DNA from: Halonatronomonas betaini
Lineage (GTDB): Bacteria; Bacillota; Halanaerobiia; Halanaerobiales; Halarsenatibacteraceae
NCBI RefSeq assembly: GCF_015666175.1
Contig: NZ_JADPIE010000005.1
Location: 162,905 to 226,904 of the forward strand
Direction of reading: 5' to 3'
DNA length: 64,000 nt
Position numbers and translations under genes: made by a program. The notes below the pieces were generated by a model, which saw only the letters and a program-made list of their open reading frames with translations, had not been told where the DNA came from and did not search any database. This document shows positions 38,908 through 47,578 of this stretch, piece after piece (within the stretch, counting starts at the first letter, position 1; each line of letters starts with the position of its first letter).

Positions 38908-39945
38908 TTAACATATAAGTGCTTTTTTATCTGAGTCGGAAAACCGCTCAAGCTGTTTACCATAGCGGAGGTTTTCTCTATAATTATATAGCTTATTATC
39001 GATTACTTTTAGCTCTTTTAATAATTCTTTTTCTTCATTAGTTGTCTCAATCTGCTCTACAATCCCACCATTATTGATTATAATTCTTTTATCTGCCATT
39101 AAAGCCAGGATAGGATCGTGGGTGGCCATCAGAACTATTTTATCTTCGCCTACCAGTAGATCCAGGGCCTTTTCTCTATCGATACCGGCATTTTCTATTT
39201 CATCGATCAGGACAATTGGCGATGAGCTTAAAATTGCTGTGTCGGCTATCATTAATGCTCTGGACTGGCCGCCACTCAAGCTTGTTATCTGGGCATCTGC
39301 AGGAAACTTTTCTCCAGCCAGTTCATTGGCCTCCTGGATAATTCTTGCGACTATTTCATCAAGGTTTTTGACCAGCCTGCTTTCCCCATGGAGACGGATG
39401 AAATCTTTTACTGATAGATCCATAACAAAGTTCATATTCTGGGATAACTGGGCAACCAGTTTCTTATTTCCAGATAGCCTCCATTTTTTATCAGGAACCT
39501 GGCCATCGATCAGGGTATGCCTGGAGGTTGGGGTATCGCCCTGGGCAGTCCATTCTATATCTGCCAGCAACCTGCTTTTTCCAGAACCAGTTGGACCTAC
39601 AATTGAGACAATCTCTCCTGCTTCAATTGTAATCTCATCAAAATTTTCTTCCTTGCCTTCTTTATTCAGGCCTGGCAATAATGTTAATGAGGTAACTCTA
39701 TCCTCTGTGGTTCCTAAAAATTCTTCCATATTTTTTATATATGCAATCAGCTGGTCGACAAAACCATCCAGGTCATACATTATTTCTTCTCTCTCTTCAA
39801 GAGAGAGGTTCTGATAAATCTCTGTTAGAGTTTTATCTTTATTCTTTATTGGTAGATCCTGTTCTTCCAGATATGATTCAATGAACGGATATTTATTTAT
39901 TAAATTCTTTACTGATATATTTTTTATATAATTTCTTTTAATCAT
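38908..39945 (-). CDS. ABC-type ATPase of an unassigned three-gene system
   Basis: A protein of about 345 residues with a complete ABC ATPase: Walker A GPTGSGKSRLL, signature LSGGQSRA, Walker B IVLIDEIENAG and the switch His in MATHDP. The first 90 residues are unusual: SVKNLINKYPFIESYLEE resembles the DUF1858-like start of the 40641-41867 product, followed by a helical segment. No permease is encoded nearby, so it need not be a transporter; ABC ATPases also serve in cluster and cofactor assembly. The ATG at 39945 overlaps the GTPase stop by 8 bases. Confidence 0.85.
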   Translation of the reverse strand: MIKRNYIKNISVKNLINKYPFIESYLEEQDLPIKNKDKTLTEIYQNLSLEEREEIMYDLDGFVDQLIAYIKNMEEFLGTTEDRVTSLTLLPGLNKEGKEENFDEITIEAGEIVSIVGPTGSGKSRLLADIEWTAQGDTPTSRHTLIDGQVPDKKWRLSGNKKLVAQLSQNMNFVMDLSVKDFIRLHGESRLVKNLDEIVARIIQEANELAGEKFPADAQITSLSGGQSRALMIADTAILSSSPIVLIDEIENAGIDREKALDLLVGEDKIVLMATHDPILALMADKRIIINNGGIVEQIETTNEEKELLKELKVIDNKLYNYRENLRYGKQLERFSDSDKKALIC

Positions 39946-40639
39946 TGTCATCACCTAAATCTATTTTTTTAACATTTCCTAGTTGATGTTCGTCGCCAAT
40001 TCTTGTTTCGCCAAGACAGTATGAACACATTGCTGATGGCATTGAGAATCTTAGCTTACGACCGGTTACAGTTTCAATATCCTCTTCTTCGTCATAGAGG
40101 AAGGTTGAAAATTCATAGGCTCCCTGGCCAGTCAGTCCGTTAACATGCATTACTAATGCTGATGGGTTAACATCACTGACCCTGGAGGCAAAGACTTCTC
40201 TTTCTGCCTGGGATACGATGTCACCTTTAGTAATTACAACCATATCAGCTCTTTTAAGCATTGGCCCGATTTTACGGGGGGTATTAATTCCGCTCAGGTT
40301 GTCAATTACACAGATTGCTTTTATTTCATTGATATAGGGTGAACATCTATTACATAAACCGGCACTTTCGGTAATTAGCATATCCAGTCCTTTTTTTCTC
40401 CCCCACTGGACAACCTCTTCTATATTACTAACAAAATAATGGTCAGGGCATAACGAGCCTGAAAGTCCTTTTTTGACAGGGATGCCCTCTTTTGCATATA
40501 ACTCATCATCATCTGTATAAAGGCAGTCAAATTTAACGACTCCAACATTGATATTGCGCTCTTTTAGAGCATTGATAGTCTTTAAGATAACAGCAGTTTT
40601 TCCTGAAGAAGGCGGACCTGAAAATGTTACTAGATTCAT
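39938..40639 (-). CDS. HypB/UreG-like P-loop GTPase with cysteine pairs
   Basis: A 233-residue SIMIBI-class GTPase. The P-loop is FSGPPSSGKTAV (residues 6-17), the Walker B-type segment is LITESAGLCNRC, and the base-specificity motif is TKGD. These match the metallochaperone GTPases HypB and UreG. Two cysteine pairs stand out, CNRC after the Walker B segment and CSYC near the C-terminus, plus a Cys in GSLCPDHYF; they could hold a metal or cluster. It lies between a binding-protein-like gene and an ABC ATPase, packed within 2 bases and with overlap. Confidence 0.85.
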   Translation of the reverse strand: MNLVTFSGPPSSGKTAVILKTINALKERNINVGVVKFDCLYTDDDELYAKEGIPVKKGLSGSLCPDHYFVSNIEEVVQWGRKKGLDMLITESAGLCNRCSPYINEIKAICVIDNLSGINTPRKIGPMLKRADMVVITKGDIVSQAEREVFASRVSDVNPSALVMHVNGLTGQGAYEFSTFLYDEEEDIETVTGRKLRFSMPSAMCSYCLGETRIGDEHQLGNVKKIDLGDDND

Positions 40640-40640
40640 A

Positions 40641-41867
40641 TTATATCGCCTCCCTGGCTGTCTGATTAAATTTATCTGTCAATTCGTCTATTAATTCTCC
40701 TGGATTATTCTCCCGCAAGAAGTCCCAGCCTGGCCACATGAACTTGCTATTCTCTGGCAGGTTGTTGTCGATATCGGCTCTTACAGATGGGAATAAACCC
40801 TGTTCTGAGAGAATTGAACCGACCTTTTTTGAGGCAAAGAAATCTACAACTGGCTGTAATTCTGGCAGAGATGATTCTTTGATTAGCATAAAGATAGGGC
40901 TGATGATGGCTCCATCTTCTGGCCAGACAAATTCCATATGTGGAAATCTTTTGGCCATTCTGGTAAAGAAGTAGGGCATGATTGTTACTGCCGGTTCACC
41001 CTGCTTTTTTCGGCCACCTTCTTTAACCATCTCTGAAGGATGCAATGATTTCTGCATTGAGCGGCCAAGCTTTTCTACTCCTTCAGTTCCGTATTTTTTA
41101 TAAATATTAATTAATATAGCATTGAATAAATCAAAATCACTTACAGGCAGACTGATACTATTTTCAAATTCTGGCTTTAGAAGATCTGCCCAGGTTTTAG
41201 GAGCTTCACGACCGGCAAGCTCTTCCTGGTTAACCAGGAATACTGCTGGAACGACACCTATTATCGAATAGTCACCTTCTGGATCAAAAAGATTGATATC
41301 ATTTCTAACAAAGTCATTATTTAGGTCTGTTAAGCCTGTTGTATCTTTGAAGATATCTTTCCGCCTGTAATGATCCATTAAGTCTCTATCAAAGAAGAGA
41401 TCGAACCCAGCTGAAATATATAGATCAGAAAGTTTTTCTGCAGATGGCTTATCCTCAATACTTTCTTTTAACCAGTCTAAGCCCTGGGATGCTGATTTAA
41501 GTTCTCTTTTGATAGGTGAACTGATTTCATTTTCTAATTGATCTATACCTTCCAATAGAGGCATCTTTACTGGACATGGGAGTAAACCTGTTATTTTTAA
41601 AGTCTTTTTGTCATTATCCCCATTATCGATATCTCTTTGCTCAGCTGAGTTATCAAGCTCAGTTATTAATAACTGAACCAGCTTATCCAGGTCTAGAGAC
41701 TTCATCATTGTAGCCTGTTTTAAGCTTATCTTGCTGCCAAAAGCCTCTCTTTTTTCATCATCTTTAAGCTGTTCGAAACCTTTATTAGCCAACAAGTCAA
41801 TTAATTCTGGATATCTGTCTGTAATTTCATATAGCGTATCATTAACAGAGAAATATTTATTTTCCAC
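40641..41867 (-). CDS. Leaderless substrate-binding-protein fold with DUF1858-like N-terminus
   Basis: A protein of about 409 residues. The first 75 residues (YEITDRYPELIDLLANKGF and on) resemble DUF1858, but without its usual cysteines. The rest reads as a periplasmic-binding-protein type II fold like iron(III) or polyamine binders: VVPAVFLVNQEEL, KTWADLLKPEFENSISLP and the domain-hinge strands after it. There is no signal peptide or lipobox, so it should be cytosolic. The start is GTG at 41867, with AGGAG 8 bases before it, rather than the codon at 41894. It is the first gene of the trio. Confidence 0.78.
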   Translation of the reverse strand: MENKYFSVNDTLYEITDRYPELIDLLANKGFEQLKDDEKREAFGSKISLKQATMMKSLDLDKLVQLLITELDNSAEQRDIDNGDNDKKTLKITGLLPCPVKMPLLEGIDQLENEISSPIKRELKSASQGLDWLKESIEDKPSAEKLSDLYISAGFDLFFDRDLMDHYRRKDIFKDTTGLTDLNNDFVRNDINLFDPEGDYSIIGVVPAVFLVNQEELAGREAPKTWADLLKPEFENSISLPVSDFDLFNAILINIYKKYGTEGVEKLGRSMQKSLHPSEMVKEGGRKKQGEPAVTIMPYFFTRMAKRFPHMEFVWPEDGAIISPIFMLIKESSLPELQPVVDFFASKKVGSILSEQGLFPSVRADIDNNLPENSKFMWPGWDFLRENNPGELIDELTDKFNQTAREAI

Positions 41868-41932
41868 TTTTATCACTCCTGTATTTATTATCATATTTCA
41901 TCTTTGTTTTTTATCACTATATAAAATATACC

Positions 41933-41967
41933 ATTATACTATACTTTTCTCTGTGACAGATATCACG
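41933..41967 (-). promoter_or_regulatory. Promoter region with CRP/FNR-type palindrome, ABC/GTPase operon
   Basis: TGTGA-CAGATA-TCACG at 41952-41967 fits the TGTGA-N6-TCACA palindrome of CRP/FNR-family regulators with one mismatch. A TATAAT (minus strand) lies at 41933-41938. The expected -35 position overlaps the palindrome and is not consensus, consistent with regulator-dependent control in either sense. Confidence 0.55.
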
Positions 41968-41981
41968 GTAAGAGAAAAAGT

Positions 41982-43427
41982 TTATTTTTCTATTTGTCTG
42001 ATTTTATTAATACTTACTCTCTGGGGCTTTTCAGCTTCATCTCTAACCTTTACATCTTCTGGCTTACAGTTATGATAATCTGCGATCAGCCTTTTCACCC
42101 TGGAGCGGCAGAAATTTGCCTGACAATTGCCCATGCCAGCTCTTGTTCTCCTTTTAATTGCATCAGCTGTCTTAATCGTTATATCTCTATTTAGGGCATC
42201 TAAAATCTCGGCTTCAGTTACTGTTTCACATCTACAGATTATATTTTTTTCAGGATCTTTAGCATCTATTTTGCCATCAAAGTTTTCATCTTTTATTTTG
42301 ATTATAGGCTCTCTTTTAGGATTAAAATCCTGGTTCTTTTCCAGTTTAAGCCCGGAATTCTCTAATATCTTAACTACTTTTTCTGCAATTGCAGGAGCAG
42401 CTGTTAAACCTGGGGAATCTATACCTGCAACATTAATAAAGTTAGAAACCCTGCTTTCTTCAATTATAAAATCATCACGGTCTGAACTGGCTCTGACCCC
42501 TGCAAAGGTTGTCAGGGCTCTCTTTAAATTGAAGTCTGGAATAGATTTCCTGGCAGTCTCAATTATATTTTCTAACTCTTCAATGGTTGTATCAATATTT
42601 TCTGGTTTATCTATCTCCTCACTATTTGGTCCGATCATAAAGTTGCCATGATAGGTGGTCGTTACCAGGACCCCTTTAGTTTCCGGTGTCGGAGTTTGAA
42701 AAATTACTTTTTCAACTAAATCAGCCTGATCCTTGCCAAATAATATATACTGACCTCTTCTTGGGTTTATAGAGAAATTATCTGCTCCAGCATATGATGC
42801 TACTTTTTCACTCCCTGTTCCAGCTGCATTAATTAGAAATCTACTTTTATAGTTTTGCTTTTTAGTGATAATTTCAAAATGGTCTTCCTGATTATTTATA
42901 TTGGTAACCTCTGATGATAATTTAAGTTCAACTCCATTATCAACTGCATTTTCGGCTAAAGCAACAACCATTTCATAGGGAGAGGCAACTCCGACTGAGT
43001 GACAGTAAAAGGCTATCTCAACTTCTTCATTAATATTTGGCTCAAGTGATTTGATTTTATCATAATCGATTATTTCAATATCATCTTCACTATGCCCGAC
43101 TGCCAGGGCGTTCTCATAAATTTTTTCAAGTTGCTTTTTATCCTGTTCATTAAAACCAATCACCAGGGCACCAGGTCTTCTAAAGCCAAAGTTTAACTCT
43201 GAATCAAGTTTCTTAAAGGCTTTATTGCCTTTAATACATAACTCGCCCTTTAGAGTACCGGCTTTTCCGACATAACCTCCATGGACAATTCCGCTATTTG
43301 CTTTTGAGGCACCGGTACTGACATCAGATTCTTTTTCGATCAAAACAGTCTGCAAATTATATTTAGAAAGTTCCCTGGCGATTGCAGTTCCTGTTACTCC
43401 TCCGCCAACAATTGCTATATCATACAT
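41982..43427 (-). CDS. GlpA/LhgO-like FAD oxidoreductase with BFD-like [2Fe-2S] domain
   Basis: A 481-residue flavoprotein. The N-terminal FAD site is IVGGGVTGTAIAREL; SKANSGIVHGGY and the later INVAGIDSPGLTAAPAIA match the DAO/GlpA family. The C-terminal 90 residues form a BFD-like ferredoxin domain with ligands in CRCETVTEAE and GMGNCQANFC. It probably oxidises glycerol 3-phosphate or a 2-hydroxyacid. Clostridial relatives often sit with a GlpB-like partner and a DUF1667 gene; neither is adjacent. A GGAGGG site precedes the ATG. Confidence 0.87.
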   Translation of the reverse strand: MYDIAIVGGGVTGTAIARELSKYNLQTVLIEKESDVSTGASKANSGIVHGGYVGKAGTLKGELCIKGNKAFKKLDSELNFGFRRPGALVIGFNEQDKKQLEKIYENALAVGHSEDDIEIIDYDKIKSLEPNINEEVEIAFYCHSVGVASPYEMVVALAENAVDNGVELKLSSEVTNINNQEDHFEIITKKQNYKSRFLINAAGTGSEKVASYAGADNFSINPRRGQYILFGKDQADLVEKVIFQTPTPETKGVLVTTTYHGNFMIGPNSEEIDKPENIDTTIEELENIIETARKSIPDFNLKRALTTFAGVRASSDRDDFIIEESRVSNFINVAGIDSPGLTAAPAIAEKVVKILENSGLKLEKNQDFNPKREPIIKIKDENFDGKIDAKDPEKNIICRCETVTEAEILDALNRDITIKTADAIKRRTRAGMGNCQANFCRSRVKRLIADYHNCKPEDVKVRDEAEKPQRVSINKIRQIEK

Positions 43428-43445
43428 ATTAACCCTCCATTTTAT

Positions 43446-44006
43446 CTAGACAAATAAAGCCATAAGACTGCCTGCAATACTTATTGATATTAGTAATGTT
43501 AAGATAACCATGCTGGCAAAGGAGCCAGTTATAGTTAATATTGAGCTAAATAAAGATATCTCCTGGGTCTTTCTGATTACTTCAATTGTTAGCAGAAGAT
43601 ACCAGATAAATACCAGAATCCTTAGAAAGTCATTTATCATGAATATTGAAGTATACTCAGCAATAAATAATCCTACTGGTAAAAATGCAAAGACTATTGT
43701 GCTTAATGCTAATCCGGTAAATAGGGCAAAGTAATTTCCGCTGCCTCCTAGGAATTTGCTGAGAAAGACTAAAATCAATGATAGAAAAATAGTCCCGAAA
43801 ATATAGCTAAAGGCTCCGACTAAAATCAATGGGGCCAGATTAATATTATTTGCCGGTACGATAAGATTTGTGTTTGTTATAGTGATGATTAGTGAAGATA
43901 TAAATAAGACAAATAAGCCAGATTTTATAGGTTCAAATTCCTTGATTTTTAAAATTGTTTTTTGAGGTGTAAAGATTATTCCATAAACCCAATCAGAAAA
44001 CCTCAT
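43446..44006 (-). CDS. Yip1-family membrane protein
   Basis: A 186-residue membrane protein with about five hydrophobic segments. The start RFSDWVYGIIFTPQKTILKIKE is characteristic of bacterial Yip1-domain proteins, with a short amphipathic region followed by TM segments. The function of bacterial Yip1 proteins is not known. It lies 18 bases before the FAD oxidoreductase gene. Confidence 0.7.
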   Translation of the reverse strand: MRFSDWVYGIIFTPQKTILKIKEFEPIKSGLFVLFISSLIITITNTNLIVPANNINLAPLILVGAFSYIFGTIFLSLILVFLSKFLGGSGNYFALFTGLALSTIVFAFLPVGLFIAEYTSIFMINDFLRILVFIWYLLLTIEVIRKTQEISLFSSILTITGSFASMVILTLLISISIAGSLMALFV

Positions 44007-44035
44007 AGTATCAACTCACTTTCTTAGATAAATAA

Positions 44036-44953
44036 TTAAAAGCCTGGAACCTGATATTTCAATGCTGGCTTTAAGCCATCCTCTAATCTCTCTAAAAGAA
44101 TTAGTTCAGGATCTTTCTGGCCCTGTATTATTTGAGGAATTCTTGCAGCCAGTCCGCTCATTCTTTGAAATAATCCTGGTTCTGATGGATAATAATATTC
44201 TGGATCTTCAATACCTGAGAGTTCTCCAGCAACTCTTAGGGCTTCACTTCTTCCGCCTAAAGAATCAATTAATCCATATTCTAATGCCTGGCTGCCTAAG
44301 AAGATTTCTCCAGTTGCATGGGGCAGGATATCCTCCTGGCTCATATCTCTGCCTTCAGCTATATGATTAATAAACTGATCATAAGCCTGATCAGTTAAAG
44401 TCTGCATCTTTTCTCTTTCATCATCAGTTAAGGTCCTGGAAAACATATCTTTATGTTCTCCAGACATAACAGTCTCTCTTTCAATGCCTAAATTTTCTAG
44501 TAGTCCATCTGGATCGTAAAAGGTTGTTATGACTCCAATAGATCCGGTCATAGTTCCTGGATGGGCAATTATGCTATCTGCTGCTGCCGAAATATAATAG
44601 CCACCTGATGCTGCCATATCTCCCATTGAAATAACTATCGGCTTTTCATAATCGGAGATAATCTGATAGATTTCCTGGGAAGCACCGATTGCTCCACCTG
44701 GCGAGTCTATTCTCATGACCACTGCCTCAATACCGTTAATATCTTCAAGGTTATTTAATTTCTGGGCAACTCTATCAGGGGTTATTACTCCTGTACCAAA
44801 ACCTGCCAGGCCCTCCTGGATTGGACCCTGGAATGAAATATAAGCCACTCTATCTTCCAGCGTCTCTGTGGCATCAGGATAATAAAATAAACCAAAAATT
44901 GCTCCAGCAACCACCAGAACCAATAAGACAATGAATACTTTTCTCAAGATCAT
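44036..44953 (-). CDS. sppA: SppA-type signal peptide peptidase
   Basis: A 305-residue serine protease of the short SppA (36K-type) family. It is anchored by an N-terminal membrane segment (KVFIVLLVLVVAGAIFGLF) and cleaves signal-peptide remnants in the membrane. IDSPGGAIGASQEIY forms the oxyanion region and the nucleophile Ser is in GDMAASGGYYIS; the general-base Lys is expected in the segment around TDDEREK-YDQF. The usp gene upstream ends in a terminator, so sppA may have a weak promoter in the short gap or rely on read-through. Confidence 0.92.
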   Translation of the reverse strand: MILRKVFIVLLVLVVAGAIFGLFYYPDATETLEDRVAYISFQGPIQEGLAGFGTGVITPDRVAQKLNNLEDINGIEAVVMRIDSPGGAIGASQEIYQIISDYEKPIVISMGDMAASGGYYISAAADSIIAHPGTMTGSIGVITTFYDPDGLLENLGIERETVMSGEHKDMFSRTLTDDEREKMQTLTDQAYDQFINHIAEGRDMSQEDILPHATGEIFLGSQALEYGLIDSLGGRSEALRVAGELSGIEDPEYYYPSEPGLFQRMSGLAARIPQIIQGQKDPELILLERLEDGLKPALKYQVPGF

Positions 44954-44978
44954 TTTTATCCTCCTTTTGATGTTAAGA

Positions 44979-45009
44979 TTAAAAATACGACCGGCTAGTT
45001 CGCCGGCCG
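44979..45009 (-). terminator. Terminator of the uspA-like gene
   Basis: On the minus strand CGGCCGGC and GCCGGTCG pair around a GAACTA loop (44988-45009), followed by TATTTTTAATC. The high G+C stem stands out in AT-rich sequence. Confidence 0.8.
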
Positions 45010-45033
45010 TGAATAAAATAATTTTAATATATT

Positions 45034-45474
45034 TTATTTAACTATCAAAACTGAAGTCTTTGCATGGTGAACGACTTTATCTGTAATACTTCCTAAAAGA
45101 AATCTCTTAACAGCGCCTAACCCTTTATCAGCAATAACTATTAAGTCAAAACCATTTTCAATAGCATAATCACAGATTAAATCCGCAGGATCGCCAACAT
45201 CTATTTCTGTTTTAGCAGTTACTCCCTGTTCAGCCACCAATTCTTTTGCTTCCTTTAAAATTTTCTGGCCTCTCTCCATATAAGCTTCTCTTCTTTCTAA
45301 TAGACCCTCTGTTTGAACAGTTGCATAATAAGCTGAAGCTGAGCTGGCAGTAATTTCCGGGACAACATTTATCAGTGTAACCTCTGCATCAAGAGACTTA
45401 GCCATTTCTGCACCTTTTTTAGCAGCCTTTTTAGAGTGATCAGAGCCATCAACTGCAATTAAAATCTTTTTCAT
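45034..45474 (-). CDS. Universal stress protein (UspA family)
   Basis: A 146-residue single-domain UspA protein. ILIAVDGSDHSKKAAKKG forms the first strand and Asp loop. The ATP-binding pattern G-X2-G-X9-G-S is recognisable in the GLGAVKRFLLGSIT segment near the C-terminus. Such proteins bind ATP and support survival under stress. It is a separate gene from the UspA domains fused to the APC transporter. An AAGGGGGC site precedes the ATG. Confidence 0.95.
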   Translation of the reverse strand: MKKILIAVDGSDHSKKAAKKGAEMAKSLDAEVTLINVVPEITASSASAYYATVQTEGLLERREAYMERGQKILKEAKELVAEQGVTAKTEIDVGDPADLICDYAIENGFDLIVIADKGLGAVKRFLLGSITDKVVHHAKTSVLIVK

Positions 45475-45572
45475 GTTTTTTGCCCCCTTTTATATGCTAA
45501 AGACAGAATATTAAATTTTGGTTGCTTATTATTATAATTATAGATTAATTGAAAAATTCCTTGTTGATAATT

Positions 45573-46184
45573 TTATTTCATATGACTCTGGCTATTAAAT
45601 TCCTTTAAGACATAACTATTATCATATAAATTAACCCTGGTAATCCCGGTATTGGCGACTTCAAATTTTCGATAATTAATTAAGGGCATTTCCAGAATAG
45701 TTGCTAGAAAAACCATAATAACTCCACCATGAGTTACTATTGCATTTCTATCAAAACCATTTTCTAAAATAGTATTAAATCCTTCCAGGACTCTATCCTG
45801 AAATTCTTTTAATGTTTCACCTGCTGGAGGTGAAAATTTAATCGGATCTTCAATCCATTTTTGAAAGTCTTCAGGATAATCATTTTTGATCTCTTTAAAA
45901 CCTTTTCCTTCCCATTCTCCAAAATTCATCTCCCGGAGTTCTTTAAATTCTTTTATATTATTATTGTGAAATGATGCGATAATTTCTGCGGTTTCCCTGG
46001 CCCTTTTTAAATCACTGCTGGCAAAATAATCGATATCTAGATTTGCTAGCTCTTTAGCTGCCTCACCAGCCTGCTGTCTTCCCCAGTCATTTAATTCAAT
46101 ATCCATATGACCCTGGTATTTTCTGACCTTATTCCATTCAGTTTCACCGTGCCTGATTAAAATGATCTCTTTTTTATCTGCCAA
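45573..46184 (-). CDS. cobC: Histidine phosphatase, probable alpha-ribazole phosphatase
   Basis: A 203-residue phosphoglycerate-mutase-like phosphatase. The phospho-acceptor His lies in LIRHGETEWN, and the second catalytic His in VTHGGVIMVF. The family is broad, but position as the last gene after cobU and cobS points to CobC, which removes phosphate from alpha-ribazole phosphate or cobalamin phosphate. The assignment rests on context. A divergent substrate is possible. Confidence 0.75.
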   Translation of the reverse strand: MADKKEIILIRHGETEWNKVRKYQGHMDIELNDWGRQQAGEAAKELANLDIDYFASSDLKRARETAEIIASFHNNNIKEFKELREMNFGEWEGKGFKEIKNDYPEDFQKWIEDPIKFSPPAGETLKEFQDRVLEGFNTILENGFDRNAIVTHGGVIMVFLATILEMPLINYRKFEVANTGITRVNLYDNSYVLKEFNSQSHMK

Positions 46185-46205
46185 GATTAATTACCTCCAT
46201 TTAGT

Positions 46206-46985
46206 CTAGGTATAATAAATTGTAAGAATAGTTAATAGGATAATTATTTCCCCAATCTCATTAATCATACCATAAATATCTCCAGTTAAACCATCGATCT
46301 TATTAATAGTATAGCTTGCTATATAAATTGTTATTAATACTGGTATTATTATTAAGGAAATTGCTAATCCTAATGAAATTATATCATAAAATAGATAAAT
46401 TAAAATAATTAATGCTGGCAAAATTGAAGAAATCAAAAAATCTTTATTTGCAATTTTATAATCAAAACCTTCACCAAGGCTGCTCTTTTCAGCTCTGGGG
46501 AAGAATTTTATTGCAAAAATTACTAGCCATCTACTTAAAACCGGGAATATTATTAATGTTGAAATGAAATTTGTCTCCTGCAACTTATAAAAAAGAATGA
46601 ACTTCACCAATAAGTAGATAACAGCTGTTACTGTTGCAAAGGAGCCATTCAGGCTATCTTTCATAATCTCTAATATTTCTTGCTTTGATCTATTACTAAA
46701 TAATCCATCCACTGAATCCAATAAACCATCTAAATGAATTGCTCCAGTTAAGTAAATATAAAAACCTAAAAGTATAGGGGCTATTAAAATTGGGGGCCAG
46801 AATAAACTAAAAAGTCGATAAATTATAGCTAAAATCAGACCTAAGATAAGGCCTATAAATGTAAAGTATTTTATCGATATAGATGGAAGCCGGTTATGAT
46901 AGTTAATTTTAAAGGGGACAGGTATCCTTGTTAAAAAGGTGATTGCAAAGAAAACCCCCTGGAGTTCCTGATTTAAGGATTTCAT
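46206..46985 (-). CDS. cobS: Cobalamin synthase (CobS)
   Basis: A 259-residue membrane enzyme that joins adenosylcobinamide-GDP with alpha-ribazole (phosphate). FAITFLTRIPVP at the start, the acidic HLDGLLDSVDGLFSN motif and RAEKSSLGEGF are family landmarks. About six membrane segments are visible. The start overlaps cobU by 4 bases (ATGA). It closes the nucleotide-loop assembly pathway with CobU and CblS. Confidence 0.95.
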   Translation of the reverse strand: MKSLNQELQGVFFAITFLTRIPVPFKINYHNRLPSISIKYFTFIGLILGLILAIIYRLFSLFWPPILIAPILLGFYIYLTGAIHLDGLLDSVDGLFSNRSKQEILEIMKDSLNGSFATVTAVIYLLVKFILFYKLQETNFISTLIIFPVLSRWLVIFAIKFFPRAEKSSLGEGFDYKIANKDFLISSILPALIILIYLFYDIISLGLAISLIIIPVLITIYIASYTINKIDGLTGDIYGMINEIGEIIILLTILTIYYT

Positions 46986-47578
46986 AAAGTCTCCCCTCCA
47001 GAGTAAAAATTTTCTGGTTTAATAATTTCATCATTAAATTTCTTTTTATCTAATTCAACAGGAATTCCTGCCACAGTAAAGAATGATTTATCAGCCTTTG
47101 CTGCCAGCCATTGATTCAACCAGCCTGCCTGATCCCTAAATTCTCTGCTTAATTTATTGCCAGGAACAATGCCCAGGCCTGTCTCATTTGCAACAAAAAT
47201 TATTAAAGAATTTTTCCCATGCAAAAATTTTATCAAATTATTTAATTTATCTTTAATTGCTTGAAGTTCAAAGTCTTCTTGAGCCATCATATGGTTTGTA
47301 AGTAGCAATGTTATACAATCTAAAATGACCACAGATTCTTCAGGAATATCAGCAGATTTTATTGCCTGATATGGATTTAAATCTGCTTCAATAGTCATCC
47401 AATTTTCAGGGCGTTCTGCTTGATGCCTTTTGATTCTGGTCTCCATTTCTCCATCTTTAGCTGTAGCTGTGGCTAAATAAATAATCTGCCGGCTATATTT
47501 TTCCTCCTGGCCGGCAGCTATTTTTTCAGCTAAAGAGCTTTTTCCGCTCCTGGCTCCTCCTAAAATAAAGACAATCAT
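46982..47578 (-). CDS. cobU: Adenosylcobinamide kinase / guanylyltransferase (CobU)
   Basis: A 198-residue bifunctional P-loop enzyme that phosphorylates adenosylcobinamide and adds GMP. FILGGARSGKSSLAEK is the P-loop, and the guanylylated His is expected in the ETRIKRHQAERP segment. VANETGLGIVPGNKLSREFRD is a signature region near 130-150. It overlaps the binding-protein gene by one base. Confidence 0.96.
   Translation of the reverse strand: MIVFILGGARSGKSSLAEKIAAGQEEKYSRQIIYLATATAKDGEMETRIKRHQAERPENWMTIEADLNPYQAIKSADIPEESVVILDCITLLLTNHMMAQEDFELQAIKDKLNNLIKFLHGKNSLIIFVANETGLGIVPGNKLSREFRDQAGWLNQWLAAKADKSFFTVAGIPVELDKKKFNDEIIKPENFYSGGETL

Noticed and set aside
39074..39814. Long plus-strand open frame opposite the ABC ATPase gene
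   Set aside because: It lies wholly antisense to a gene with complete Walker and signature motifs, has Ser/Ile-rich shadow composition and no ribosome binding site. Similar plus-strand frames opposite pyrG, clpB, the APC gene and the FAD oxidoreductase were discarded for the same reason.
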